A stretch of DNA of 36,904 nucleotides from Panacagrimonas sp041635265. GTDB taxonomy: Bacteria; Pseudomonadota; Gammaproteobacteria; Nevskiales; Nevskiaceae. The notes beneath the pieces were generated by a model. It made no database searches. It saw only the letters and a program-made list of their open reading frames with translations, and was not told the origin of the DNA. Within the stretch, counting starts at the first letter, position 1. Every line of letters begins with the position of its first letter. Positions 16,059 to 24,554 of this stretch are shown here, piece after piece. The stretch covers positions 1-36,904 of the forward strand of contig JBFJJV010000013.1 in the NCBI GenBank assembly GCA_041635265.1, given 5' to 3'. A program made the translations under genes and the position numbers.

Positions 16059-18338
16059 TCAGGCTGGTTCCAGCGACTTCGATTTCTCGCTGGTCCCCAT
16101 ATCGAAGACCAGCTCGCCGTCCTTGACCAGAATATGCACGCTGCCGCCGCCGGACAACTTGCCGAACAATAATTCTTCGGCCAGCGGCCGCTTGAGGTTT
16201 TCCTGGATGACACGCTCCATCGGGCGAGCGCCCATCTTCGCGTCATAGCCACGCTCGCCGAGCCAGCTTCGCACACTGTCGTCGATATCCAGCGTGACCC
16301 CCTTTGAACCCAGCTGCTCTTCCAACTGCAGCAGGAATTTCTCGACCACACGTGCGATTTCCAACTTACCCAGGGGCTCGAACGGGACGATAGCGTCCAG
16401 ACGATTGCGGAATTCAGGGGTGAACATCTTGCGGATGACTTCCAAGGCATCGGTCTGATGATTCTGCTCGGCAAAACCCATGCTGCGCCGTGATGATTCT
16501 TCCGCCCCTGCATTGGTGGTCATGATCAGAATGACATTGCGGAAATCAGCCTTGCGCCCGTTGTTGTCTGTCAGCGTGCCATGATCCATTACCTGCAGCA
16601 GTAGGTTGAACACATCGGGGTGTGCTTTTTCAACTTCATCGAGCAGCACGACGCAATGTGGATGTTTGATCACGCCCTCAGTGAGCAGGCCGCCCTGATC
16701 AAAGCCGACATAGCCCGGAGGCGCCCCGATCAGACGCGACACCGTGTGGCGTTCCATGTACTCCGACATATCGAAGCGAATCAGTTCAATACCGAGCAAT
16801 TGGCTCAGTTGACGAGTCACCTCGGTCTTGCCCACGCCGGTCGGACCGGCCAGCAGGAAGTTTCCGATGGGCTTGTCGGGATTGCCCAGTCCCGAGCGCG
16901 CCAGCTTGATACTGGAAGCGAGCCGGTCAATCGCGTCATCCTGCCCAAAGATCACCAGTTTGAGATCGCGATCCAGCGTTTCCAGACGATCACGATCGTT
17001 GCTCGAAACAGCGCGCGGCGGGATTCGCGCGATCTTGGCAACAGTCTCTTCGATGTCACGCGTCTGAACCGTCTTGCGTCGTTTGGATTCCGGCAGCAGA
17101 CGCAGGCGCGCGGCGGCTTCGTCGATCACATCGATCGCCTTGTCCGGCAATAAACGGTCGGTAATGTGTCGCGCAGAAAGCTCGACTGCCGCACGCAGCG
17201 CAGATCGCGTGAACTGAACCGAGTGGTGCTCCTCAAACCGGGAGCGCAGGCCTTCAAGGATTTTCACCGAATCCTCGACACTGGGCTCGGTCACGTCGAT
17301 CTTTTGGAAACGACGCGCCAGTGCGCGGTCTTTCTCAAACACGCCGCGATACTCCTGATAGGTAGTAGAGCCGATGCAGCGCAGGGTGCCATTGGCCAAT
17401 AAAGGTTTGAGCAGATTGGATGCATCCATGACCCCGCCACTCGCTGCACCCGCACCGATGATCATATGAATTTCATCGATGAAGACCACCGCACCCGGCT
17501 GCTCCTTGAGCTCCTGCATCACGGATTTAAACCGCTTTTCAAAGTCGCCCCGATATTTGGTCCCTGCAATCAGGCTGCCCAGATCGAGCGAGAACACCAC
17601 CGCGCCTTTGAGCAGGTCCGGCACCCTGTCTTCAACGATCAGCCAAGCAAGTCCTTCGGCAATAGCGGTCTTGCCGACACCGGCCTCTCCGACCAGCAAG
17701 GGATTGTTTTTGCGTCGACGGCACAGGGTCTGCATGACACGCTCAATCTCGTGCTCTCGACCGATGAGGGGATCAATCTGCCCCATCGCGGCCCGTTCGT
17801 TGAGATTGACGGCGTATTGCTCAAGTGCAGATTTACCCTGCGCCTTGCCCTCTTCCTTGTCTTCCCCCTCGGCCCCTGACTCCCCGGCCTGCTGGTCAAC
17901 CGGGCTGTTCTTGGAAATACCGTGGGAAATGAAATTGACCACATCCAGACGGCTCACGCCCTGCTCTCCCATGAGGTAGACGGCATGGGTATCTTTTTCG
18001 GCAAACATCGCCACCAACACGTTGAGCGTGGTGACCTGCTTCTTCCCTGCCGCCTGCACATGATAAATAGCACGCTGCAGAACGCGCTGGAAAGAGAGTG
18101 TCGGCTGAACTTCATTCTGTTCGCCACCGGGCGTCGCATGAATATTGTTGCTGATGTAGTCGCGCAGCTGCTGTTCCAGTCTCTCGAGGTCAGCTCCGCC
18201 CGCGTTAAGCACCTCCGACACATTTGCGTCCGACAGCAGGGCCAGCAGCAGGTGTTCAACCGTGAGGAGTTCGTGCCCCTCGCCGCGGGCGGCCAGGAAG
18301 GCGGCGTCCAGCGCTTTCTGCAGTTCGTCAGACAACAT
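16059..18338 (-). CDS. clpA: ATP-dependent Clp protease ATP-binding subunit ClpA
   Basis: A 759-aa Hsp100 unfoldase that feeds substrates to ClpP, including N-degron proteins handed over by ClpS. The N-terminal double-Clp repeat covers about residues 1–145, followed by an acidic linker. The first ATPase domain has Walker A GEAGVGKT (217–224) and the second has GPTGVGKT (498–505) with LLDEVEKAH near 565–573. The length matches E. coli ClpA (758). The ClpP-binding loop carries MGF (620–622) where E. coli has IGL, a usual variant. GGAG six bases upstream supports the ATG at 18338. It follows clpS by 33 bases. Confidence 0.97.
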   Translation of the reverse strand: MLSDELQKALDAAFLAARGEGHELLTVEHLLLALLSDANVSEVLNAGGADLERLEQQLRDYISNNIHATPGGEQNEVQPTLSFQRVLQRAIYHVQAAGKKQVTTLNVLVAMFAEKDTHAVYLMGEQGVSRLDVVNFISHGISKNSPVDQQAGESGAEGEDKEEGKAQGKSALEQYAVNLNERAAMGQIDPLIGREHEIERVMQTLCRRRKNNPLLVGEAGVGKTAIAEGLAWLIVEDRVPDLLKGAVVFSLDLGSLIAGTKYRGDFEKRFKSVMQELKEQPGAVVFIDEIHMIIGAGAASGGVMDASNLLKPLLANGTLRCIGSTTYQEYRGVFEKDRALARRFQKIDVTEPSVEDSVKILEGLRSRFEEHHSVQFTRSALRAAVELSARHITDRLLPDKAIDVIDEAAARLRLLPESKRRKTVQTRDIEETVAKIARIPPRAVSSNDRDRLETLDRDLKLVIFGQDDAIDRLASSIKLARSGLGNPDKPIGNFLLAGPTGVGKTEVTRQLSQLLGIELIRFDMSEYMERHTVSRLIGAPPGYVGFDQGGLLTEGVIKHPHCVVLLDEVEKAHPDVFNLLLQVMDHGTLTDNNGRKADFRNVILIMTTNAGAEESSRRSMGFAEQNHQTDALEVIRKMFTPEFRNRLDAIVPFEPLGKLEIARVVEKFLLQLEEQLGSKGVTLDIDDSVRSWLGERGYDAKMGARPMERVIQENLKRPLAEELLFGKLSGGGSVHILVKDGELVFDMGTSEKSKSLEPA

Positions 18339-18371
18339 GGTTGGCTCCGGTGGATATCACGCAATGGTGCA

Positions 18372-18698
18372 TCAGGTTTTCTCTAACACGGTCAACAATG
18401 GATGCTGATTCTCTCTGGCAAAAGCATTTGCCTGCGCCGTCTTCGTTTCTGCAATCTCCGCTGGGTATACCCCTGCTACGCCACGACCCTTGGTATGAAC
18501 ATGAAGCATGATCTGAACTGCCGACTCGCGAGTGTGATGAAAAAACTGCTGCAAAACCTGGACCACAAATTCCATGGGGGTGAAGTCGTCATTGACCACA
18601 ACCACCTTATACATTGGCGGTTTCTTGGTTTTGGGCTTGTCCACCTCGACAACATTGTCGAAGTTGGGGTCTTTCCCGGTTCGGTAATCCTCACTCAT
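18372..18698 (-). CDS. clpS: ClpA adaptor protein ClpS (N-recognin)
   Basis: A 108-aa adaptor that binds proteins with N-terminal Leu, Phe, Tyr or Trp and delivers them to ClpAP. The binding-pocket residues are visible as VNDDFTPMEFV (Asn36, Asp37) and LHVHTKG (His66). The flexible N-terminal tail of about 25 charged residues needed to inhibit and engage ClpA is present. I chose the ATG at 18698, which gives MSEDYRTG; a TTG three codons upstream is less likely. It leads clpA on the minus strand. With aat and bpt nearby, the window encodes both the makers and the reader of N-degrons. Confidence 0.95.
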   Translation of the reverse strand: MSEDYRTGKDPNFDNVVEVDKPKTKKPPMYKVVVVNDDFTPMEFVVQVLQQFFHHTRESAVQIMLHVHTKGRGVAGVYPAEIAETKTAQANAFARENQHPLLTVLEKT

Positions 18699-18992
18699 GA
18701 TCCACAAGTCTAGCGTGCGCGGGCCCGCTTCGGGACCCCGTAAAAAGGTCCTACTATCATGCGCTCGCGAGCTACTTTTTCAAGTGCCGCGCAGCCGGGA
18801 CCAAAGGTGCGGGGAAAATCATACGTCAAACTCCCAAGCCTCTGCGACGCGCCAAAAACGATTCACGCTGCTTAGGCAATATTCGTCCTTCCGAGTTCCG
18901 CAGCCTGTTTTGTGTCGCGTGAAGGGCTATGATTGGATGAGGAGAATCCACTCTGACATGGCTATAAAAATCACCTACTTGCAGGCCCGCGC
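18699..18992. other. Intergenic region between clpS and the DUF2937 gene
   Basis: About 290 bases between divergent genes. It contains two 10-bp palindromes, GCGGGCCCGC (18719–18728) and GCTCGCGAGC (18763–18772), both just upstream of clpS, and GGACC/GGTCC arms between them. A frame on the plus strand stays open through the region but overlaps the clpS start and reads as arbitrary basic sequence. No clear promoter was found. The cspD gene that is divergent from clpS in Pseudomonas is absent. Confidence 0.5.
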
Positions 18993-19502
18993 ATGAGATT
19001 TATCCTGCGCTCGATGCTGATCCTGATCGCCTGCGGCGCCCTGCTCGTCGGCGTTCAGGTTCCGAGCTTTGTCGACCAGTACGACAAACGACTTGATGCC
19101 CATCTGATCGAAGCCCGCCGGAGTCTCAAGCCGTTTCAGGAAATTGCGGACAAATTGCACAAGGGCTCGCTTGACGCACTGATCGCCAAGCACGAGTGGA
19201 GCACAGACGGTACTTTTCAGGCCGAGGCGCAGGCGATCATAAAATTACGCGAGCGGGTCATCTATCTTGAGAAACAGGATCGGGCACTGAGCACCAGCTT
19301 GCCCCGCCAAGTCATCCAGCTCGCGCGCTCGCCAGACAAGGAGATTTTCGAGGAGACCCGCATGAATTATTCCTTTGGCATTCTGCTCGACTCCACGGCG
19401 GTGATTTTCGGCTTTATATTCACCTTGCTGGTGGTGATCCCGCTCGAACTTCTGGGTTCACTGTCCCGTCTATTCAAGTCAAAGCCAACATTTCCCAGGT
19501 AG
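18993..19502 (+). CDS. DUF2937 family membrane protein
   Basis: A 169-aa protein recognised as DUF2937 by the opening hydrophobic segment followed by GVQVPSFVDQYDKRLDAHL (about residues 20–38) and by its overall layout. One transmembrane segment lies at about 5–22 and a second at about 128–150; the part between is helical and charged and would face one side of the membrane. The family has no known function. The ATG at 18993 has no Shine-Dalgarno; a tiny open frame of 12 codons overlaps it by ATGA. It precedes the gsp genes on the same strand, separated by 450 bases. Confidence 0.8.
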   Translation: MRFILRSMLILIACGALLVGVQVPSFVDQYDKRLDAHLIEARRSLKPFQEIADKLHKGSLDALIAKHEWSTDGTFQAEAQAIIKLRERVIYLEKQDRALSTSLPRQVIQLARSPDKEIFEETRMNYSFGILLDSTAVIFGFIFTLLVVIPLELLGSLSRLFKSKPTFPR

Positions 19503-19953
19503 AAAGCAGCTCTCGGCAAAATGAGGCAGTGACTAGGAATTCATCTCCTTGAAATCATTTCGCAGGCTGAGCTTGAGGCTTCCCCCACCTGCGGCACATT
19601 GGCAGGGCCGCGATGCGTCAACTGGCAGGCAGGCCATGAAGTCCATATACGGCGAAAAATCCCCGTTCTGGCAATGGGGCATCGATAGCGCCGGCTCCGA
19701 CGCAGAATTGAGACGTGCTCCGGATCGCACCCTGAACCAAAGCGCTGCACATGGAGCGGAGAAATGGGTGAGATTTCTCCAGCGTGCGCAGTTTTCGAAT
19801 GAAGAAGCAGTGCTCTTCAGCGGATTGCAGGCTCGCCGAGGGCCTGATTCCCCAACCCGTTTGTGTCGGCGGGCGCCGCTTCAAGTCGATCATTCCGACC
19901 CGGCCCAAGGCGACAATTAATCAGACTGTGTCGGCCCCAAGTTATGATTGGGA
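19503..19953. other. Gene-free region before gspC
   Basis: About 450 bases. Frames of roughly 95–120 codons exist on both strands, but none has a credible ribosome site, biased composition or familiar motif, so I treat the region as non-coding. It holds a perfect 8-bp inverted repeat at 19758–19780. No convincing promoter for gspC was found, although one would be expected here. Confidence 0.45.
19758..19780. repeat. 8-bp inverted repeat upstream of gspC
   Basis: GGAGAAAT (19758–19765) and ATTTCTCC (19773–19780) flank a seven-base loop. No T-run follows directly, so it is not an obvious terminator; it could be a regulator site or chance. Confidence 0.35.
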
Positions 19954-20865
19954 ATGGCATCGACCAGTTTGGCTATTCCGCCCGCTCTGACGCGCGCTTA
20001 CCAGCGCCATGGACGACTGCTGCCCCGCATCGCTGAAGTGGTACTGGTGATCCTGATCGCACAGGCGCTAGCGCAGCTGATGTGGAAACTGATACCGGCT
20101 CCGCCTGTGGCGCCCTGGAGACCGGCAAGTTCCTTCGCCGGCCCATCGATCAGCGCGGCAAAACAGGACGCCGGCATCGACAAAATCGTGGCTGCCCACC
20201 TGTTTGGCCAGTACCAACCCCAAAAACCAGCTGCACCGGAAGATATTGAGGAGGCGCCGGATACACGTCTGAATCTAACCTTGTTCGGCATTCTGGCGGC
20301 AACGGTGGAGCGCGGTTCGCGCGCCCTCATCTCGGCTCCGAATACGGTGGACAAGCCTTATGCCGTCGGCGATGACGTGGTCAAAGGGGTTCGCCTGCAA
20401 GCGATCTTCCCGGACCGGGTGATCCTGGCCCGCGCCGGACAACTCGAGACGCTGCGAATGAAAAAGAATGAGCGGGTTCAAGCCAGCGCCTCCAGCCATC
20501 GTATTGCCTCCAGCAAGCCCAGAAGCGGCGCGCTGGAACTTAGTGCGGATACCGCCGCGCTGCTGGGTCAGATCCGGCAGAAGCTACTCGCAGACCCAGG
20601 CCAGGCGGCGACCTATATTCGAGTGCAACCGGCCTCCAGGGGCGGTCAGCTGCGTGGGTATCGGCTGTATCCAGGACGCGATCGAGCGGCTTTTACCGCA
20701 GTTGGGCTGCGCCCCGGAGATCTAGTCACTCAGGTCAATGGCATACAATTAAATAACGCCAATACGGCGCTTCAGATGCTGGGTCAGCTCAGTGAGGCGC
20801 AAAATCTGTCCGTCGTTGTCGAACGTGGCGGCAAAGAGCAGACCATGAATGTCAACTTCAATTGA
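19954..20865 (+). CDS. gspC: Type II secretion system inner-membrane connector GspC
   Basis: A 303-aa protein linking the inner-membrane platform to the secretin. It has a short cytoplasmic N-terminus, one membrane segment (about residues 25–45), a proline-rich linker, the homology-region domain (IVAAHLFGQYQ near 70, then LTLFGILAA...RALI), and a C-terminal PDZ domain (RGYRLYPGRDRAAFTAVGL, then PGDLVTQVNGIQL). The HR region binds the N0 domain of GspD; the PDZ is thought to help substrate choice. I prefer the ATG at 19954 over a TTG two codons upstream. Its stop overlaps the gspD start (TGATG). Confidence 0.93.
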   Translation: MASTSLAIPPALTRAYQRHGRLLPRIAEVVLVILIAQALAQLMWKLIPAPPVAPWRPASSFAGPSISAAKQDAGIDKIVAAHLFGQYQPQKPAAPEDIEEAPDTRLNLTLFGILAATVERGSRALISAPNTVDKPYAVGDDVVKGVRLQAIFPDRVILARAGQLETLRMKKNERVQASASSHRIASSKPRSGALELSADTAALLGQIRQKLLADPGQAATYIRVQPASRGGQLRGYRLYPGRDRAAFTAVGLRPGDLVTQVNGIQLNNANTALQMLGQLSEAQNLSVVVERGGKEQTMNVNFN

Positions 20866-23012
20866 TGATGAATAAATTCCTCTTGCGTAGCGCCCTGATC
20901 ATCATTTTTTTTGGCCTGAGTCTGAGCGCGCGCGCTGCGGTAACGCTGAATTTGAAAGATGCCGACATTGGCACCTTGATTCAGACCGTGAGTGAGGTCA
21001 CCGGGCGTAATTTCATTGTCGACCCTCGGGTCAAAGGCAAAGTGACAGTCATCTCGTCCAGCCCGATGGATGATCGCGCGCTATACGAGACTTTCCTTGC
21101 GGTTCTGCAAGTTCAGGGTTTCGCTGCCATACCGACGGGCTCTACCACCAAGATCGTGCCGGAAACCAATGCGCGCCAGGATGGCAGCAGCCTGAGCCGC
21201 AGCGGGGACGCGGATGACGAGGTGGTAACCCATGTTTACGTGATCGAGAACGTGTCTGCCGCGCAGCTGGTGCCTATCCTGCGCCCTCTGGTACCGCAGT
21301 GGGGCCACCTCGCCGCGTACGCCCCGAGCAATATGCTGATCATCGCCGACCGCGCCGCCAACGTGGCTCGCATTGGTCGCCTGATCCAGAAAATTGATCA
21401 ATCGACCGATCGCGGCATTGACCTGATAAAACTTGAACACGCTTCTGCCGCCGAAATCGTGCGCGTCCTCAGCTCTCTCAGTCAGGGTGACAAAAAGGCC
21501 AACGATCCTACGGCTCAGCCAATCGCCGTAATTGCCGACGAGCGCTCCAATTCCGTACTCGTTGCCGGCGATCGCGCGGAACGGCAGAAACTACTGGAAA
21601 TCGTGGCGAAACTGGATGTGCCCATTGGCGAAGATGGGGCAACCCAGGTGGTTTACCTGCGCTATGCCAGTGCCGAGAACCTTGCTCCGATTCTTGAAGG
21701 CTACGCGCAGCAGGTCAGCACGCCGGCAGCCGGCAGTGGCGGTGCGGCGGCATCCAGTCACAGTGGCGGTGGCGACATCCGCGTTCTGGCTGAAAACGAC
21801 ACGAATGCCATCATCATTACCGCCCCGCCCAAAGTGATGCGACAGATTCGCGATGTCATTGCCAAACTGGATATCCGACGTGCCCAGATTCTGGTTGAAG
21901 CAGTCATCGCCGAAGTCAGTGACAGCAAATCCGGCGCCCTGGGTGTCGACTGGGCGGTATTCAACCGCGGCAGTATTGCCGCTGCCAGCCTGCTGGATCC
22001 GACCACGGCCGCTGCAATCTCGGGCGCTGGTGCCGCCTTGTCCGGCAACACTGACCTTGCGGCCCTGGGACTCCTGAGTAACGGCATCAATATTGCCGGC
22101 GGCCGCGATGGTGGCGACCGCGGCACCAGCCTCGCCCTGTTGCTCAAGGCAATCCGCGGTGACGGAGACTCAAATGTGCTTTCAACTCCGACCCTAGTGA
22201 CGATGGACAACGAGGAAGCAGAAATTTCCGTAGGCCAGGAAGTGCCGTTTCTGACCGGCTCCTTCAGCAACACGGGCGCAAGCGGCGGCTCCTCGATCAA
22301 TCCCTTCCAGACCATTGAAAGAAAGGATGTGGGACTCACTCTGGGCATCACGCCGCAGATCAATGAGGGCAACAACATCAAGCTCAAACTCAAGCTGGAA
22401 GTCTCCAGCCTGGCCAGTGGCTCTAGCGGCAGCGCAGTCGATCTGGTGACCAACAAGCGCACGCTGAGCAATACGGTGAGTGTAGAAGACGGTCAGGTGC
22501 TGGTGCTGGGCGGATTGATTGATGACAACCTAAACGACACCCAGCGCGGCGTTCCCTTCCTGAGCAAGATTCCAGGGCTCGGAAACCTGTTCAAATACCG
22601 AAACGTGCAAAGTACCAAGCGCAACCTGATGGTCTTCATCAAACCGGCCATCCTGCGCAAGCAAAGCGAAGGAGACTACTACTCCCGCCTGAAATACGAC
22701 TCGGTGCGCCAGCTGCAATCGAGCAGCGCAGATCAGGGGGCCATTCCCCTGATCGGTGGTCAGCGCATCATTCTTGAGCCATATGATGCTTACGCTGCGC
22801 GCGGCGCAGAAATACGCGCTGCTGCCAGAAGCGAGCAGGCCGCTGCTGGTGAATTAGCTGAATCGTCGGGCCGCGAAAATGCAGCCGGTGCAGCGAGCGC
22901 GGAGACATCCGCGGAAATTCGTTACGCACCAGCCATGCCTATCAATATCCCGCCGCCAAGACCCCTGCCAGAAGCATTGGGTGCGTCAAACGCGGCGGCA
23001 TCGTCTCCCTGA
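20865..23012 (+). CDS. gspD: Type II secretion system secretin GspD
   Basis: A 715-aa outer-membrane channel subunit. The signal peptide is cleaved near SARA (about residue 24). The N0 domain begins with VTLNLKDADIGTLI and contains NFIVDPRVKGKVTV; the N1–N3 repeats follow to about residue 320, the third with a Gly/Ser/Ala-rich loop. The secretin core ends with VPFLSKIPGLGNLFKYR and NLMVFIKPAILR (to about 598). A tail of about 117 residues rich in Ala, Glu and Pro follows and could hold a pilotin- or envelope-binding segment. The first of two adjacent ATGs (20865) overlaps the gspC stop. No lipobox is seen. Confidence 0.95.
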   Translation: MMNKFLLRSALIIIFFGLSLSARAAVTLNLKDADIGTLIQTVSEVTGRNFIVDPRVKGKVTVISSSPMDDRALYETFLAVLQVQGFAAIPTGSTTKIVPETNARQDGSSLSRSGDADDEVVTHVYVIENVSAAQLVPILRPLVPQWGHLAAYAPSNMLIIADRAANVARIGRLIQKIDQSTDRGIDLIKLEHASAAEIVRVLSSLSQGDKKANDPTAQPIAVIADERSNSVLVAGDRAERQKLLEIVAKLDVPIGEDGATQVVYLRYASAENLAPILEGYAQQVSTPAAGSGGAAASSHSGGGDIRVLAENDTNAIIITAPPKVMRQIRDVIAKLDIRRAQILVEAVIAEVSDSKSGALGVDWAVFNRGSIAAASLLDPTTAAAISGAGAALSGNTDLAALGLLSNGINIAGGRDGGDRGTSLALLLKAIRGDGDSNVLSTPTLVTMDNEEAEISVGQEVPFLTGSFSNTGASGGSSINPFQTIERKDVGLTLGITPQINEGNNIKLKLKLEVSSLASGSSGSAVDLVTNKRTLSNTVSVEDGQVLVLGGLIDDNLNDTQRGVPFLSKIPGLGNLFKYRNVQSTKRNLMVFIKPAILRKQSEGDYYSRLKYDSVRQLQSSSADQGAIPLIGGQRIILEPYDAYAARGAEIRAAARSEQAAAGELAESSGRENAAGAASAETSAEIRYAPAMPINIPPPRPLPEALGASNAAASSP

Positions 23013-23037
23013 TCAACCCGAACCGCGAAGCCGAGCA

Positions 23038-24525
23038 ATGGATTCTCTGAGGCGGCCGTCATTTGCCTTTGCCAAGCGGCACGGCTTGGTGGTGAGTGAG
23101 GATCATGGTGATCACGTAACGGTTGTCGCGCGTCCGGGAACGAGCCTTGAATCCCTGCAGGAGACGCGACGCTTTGTCGGCAGGCCGGTTCGACTGCAAA
23201 CCATCGGCACCGAGCAGTTCGACAAACTGCTGGCCAGAACCTACGAAGGTCAGTCCGGGGCGGCGGCGAATTTGATGGATGGGCTGGACGCCGATGAAGC
23301 TGACCTCGATGCTCTGGCCCAGGCGCTCTCGGAAAACCAGGACCTGCTCGAATCCAGCGACGATGCGCCGGTCATCAAGTTCATCAACGGACTACTGGTT
23401 GAGGCGATCAAGGAAAATGCCTCCGACATCCACATCGAAAGTTTCGAGTCGCGCCTGCAAGTGCGGTTTCGCGTCGATGGCGTCCTGCGCGAAATCATGC
23501 AGCCACCGCGTGCGCTGGCGCCGCGCCTGGTATCGCGTATCAAGGTCATGGCCAAGCTCGACATTGCCGAAAAGCGCCTGCCTCAGGATGGGCGAATATC
23601 GCGCGCTTTCGGCGGCCGCAAGGTGGATGTCCGCGTTTCCACCATTCCAACCGGACAGAACAAGGAGCGCGTGGTCATGCGTATTCTTGATCGTCAGGCG
23701 GAGCGCCTGAATCTGGAAGACCTGGGCGTCGATGAGCAACAGATTAAAGTGCTCAAGCGGATTATCTACCGGCCCTACGGCATTCTGTTGGTCACCGGCC
23801 CGACAGGCTCCGGCAAAACCACCACGCTTTACTCTGCGCTGTCGGTGCTCAATGACCGCTCGCGCAATATCATGACGGTGGAAGACCCTATCGAATATTA
23901 CATCGACGGCGTCGGGCAGACCCAGGTAAATACCAAGGTCGAAATGACTTTTGCCCGAGGCTTGCGCGCCATCCTGAGACAGGACCCGGATGTGGTCATG
24001 GTCGGGGAAATTCGCGACCTGGATACCGCACAGATTGCGGTGCAGGCTTCGCAGACCGGACACCTCGTCTTATCCACCTTGCATACGAATACTGCCGTGG
24101 GTGCGGTAACCCGACTGCGCGATATGGGCGTTGAGCCCTATCAACTTTCCTCTTCTGTGGTTGGCCTGATGGCGCAGCGCCTGGTGAGAACGCTTTGCCC
24201 GCATTGCAAGGAACCTTACGATCCAAGCCTGAGCGAAGTCGAGCAGTTGGGCCTTGCACCGGAAAAACATGGCAGCTTCCAGCTGTGCAAACCTGCCGGT
24301 TGTCCGCTATGCCGACATACCGGCTTTCTCGGTCGCAGCGGCATTCAGGAAATCATCGAAGTTGATCGCGAAATCGAATCGATGATTCACGACGGCGCGT
24401 CCGAACAACTTCTTGAAAGCTACGCGCGCTCGCGCGGACCGGGCATCGTCCAATCCGGGAGGAACAAAGTGGTGGCAGGTGAAACGACTTTGCCCGAAAT
24501 TCTGCGAGTCACGATCGAGGAATGA
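23038..24525 (+). CDS. gspE: Type II secretion system ATPase GspE
   Basis: A 495-aa cytoplasmic hexameric ATPase that powers pseudopilus assembly. It contains an N-terminal domain that binds GspL, the N2 domain with SDIHIESFESRLQVRFRVDG (about 129–148), Walker A GPTGSGKT (254–261), the Asp box VEDPIE (281–286), Walker B RQDPDVVMVGEIRD (314–327) and the His box LSTLHTN (345–351). The zinc-binding cysteines are C387, C390, C422 and C425. The ATG at 23038, 25 bases after gspD, gives a family-like start; the frame is open further upstream inside gspD. GspL, its expected partner, is not encoded in the window. Confidence 0.96.
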   Translation: MDSLRRPSFAFAKRHGLVVSEDHGDHVTVVARPGTSLESLQETRRFVGRPVRLQTIGTEQFDKLLARTYEGQSGAAANLMDGLDADEADLDALAQALSENQDLLESSDDAPVIKFINGLLVEAIKENASDIHIESFESRLQVRFRVDGVLREIMQPPRALAPRLVSRIKVMAKLDIAEKRLPQDGRISRAFGGRKVDVRVSTIPTGQNKERVVMRILDRQAERLNLEDLGVDEQQIKVLKRIIYRPYGILLVTGPTGSGKTTTLYSALSVLNDRSRNIMTVEDPIEYYIDGVGQTQVNTKVEMTFARGLRAILRQDPDVVMVGEIRDLDTAQIAVQASQTGHLVLSTLHTNTAVGAVTRLRDMGVEPYQLSSSVVGLMAQRLVRTLCPHCKEPYDPSLSEVEQLGLAPEKHGSFQLCKPAGCPLCRHTGFLGRSGIQEIIEVDREIESMIHDGASEQLLESYARSRGPGIVQSGRNKVVAGETTLPEILRVTIEE

Positions 24526-24554
24526 TGAGTTCCGATCGGAAAATGGATTAGCTC

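Noticed and set aside
18697..18996. Open frame of 99 codons between clpS and the DUF2937 gene
   Set aside because: It overlaps the clpS start and upstream palindromes and has an arbitrary basic composition; only its last 12 codons are kept as a weak leader-peptide idea.
19549..19920. Possible small gene upstream of gspC, on either strand
   Set aside because: Frames on both strands are similar in length, lack ribosome sites and show no motif; no reason to favour one.
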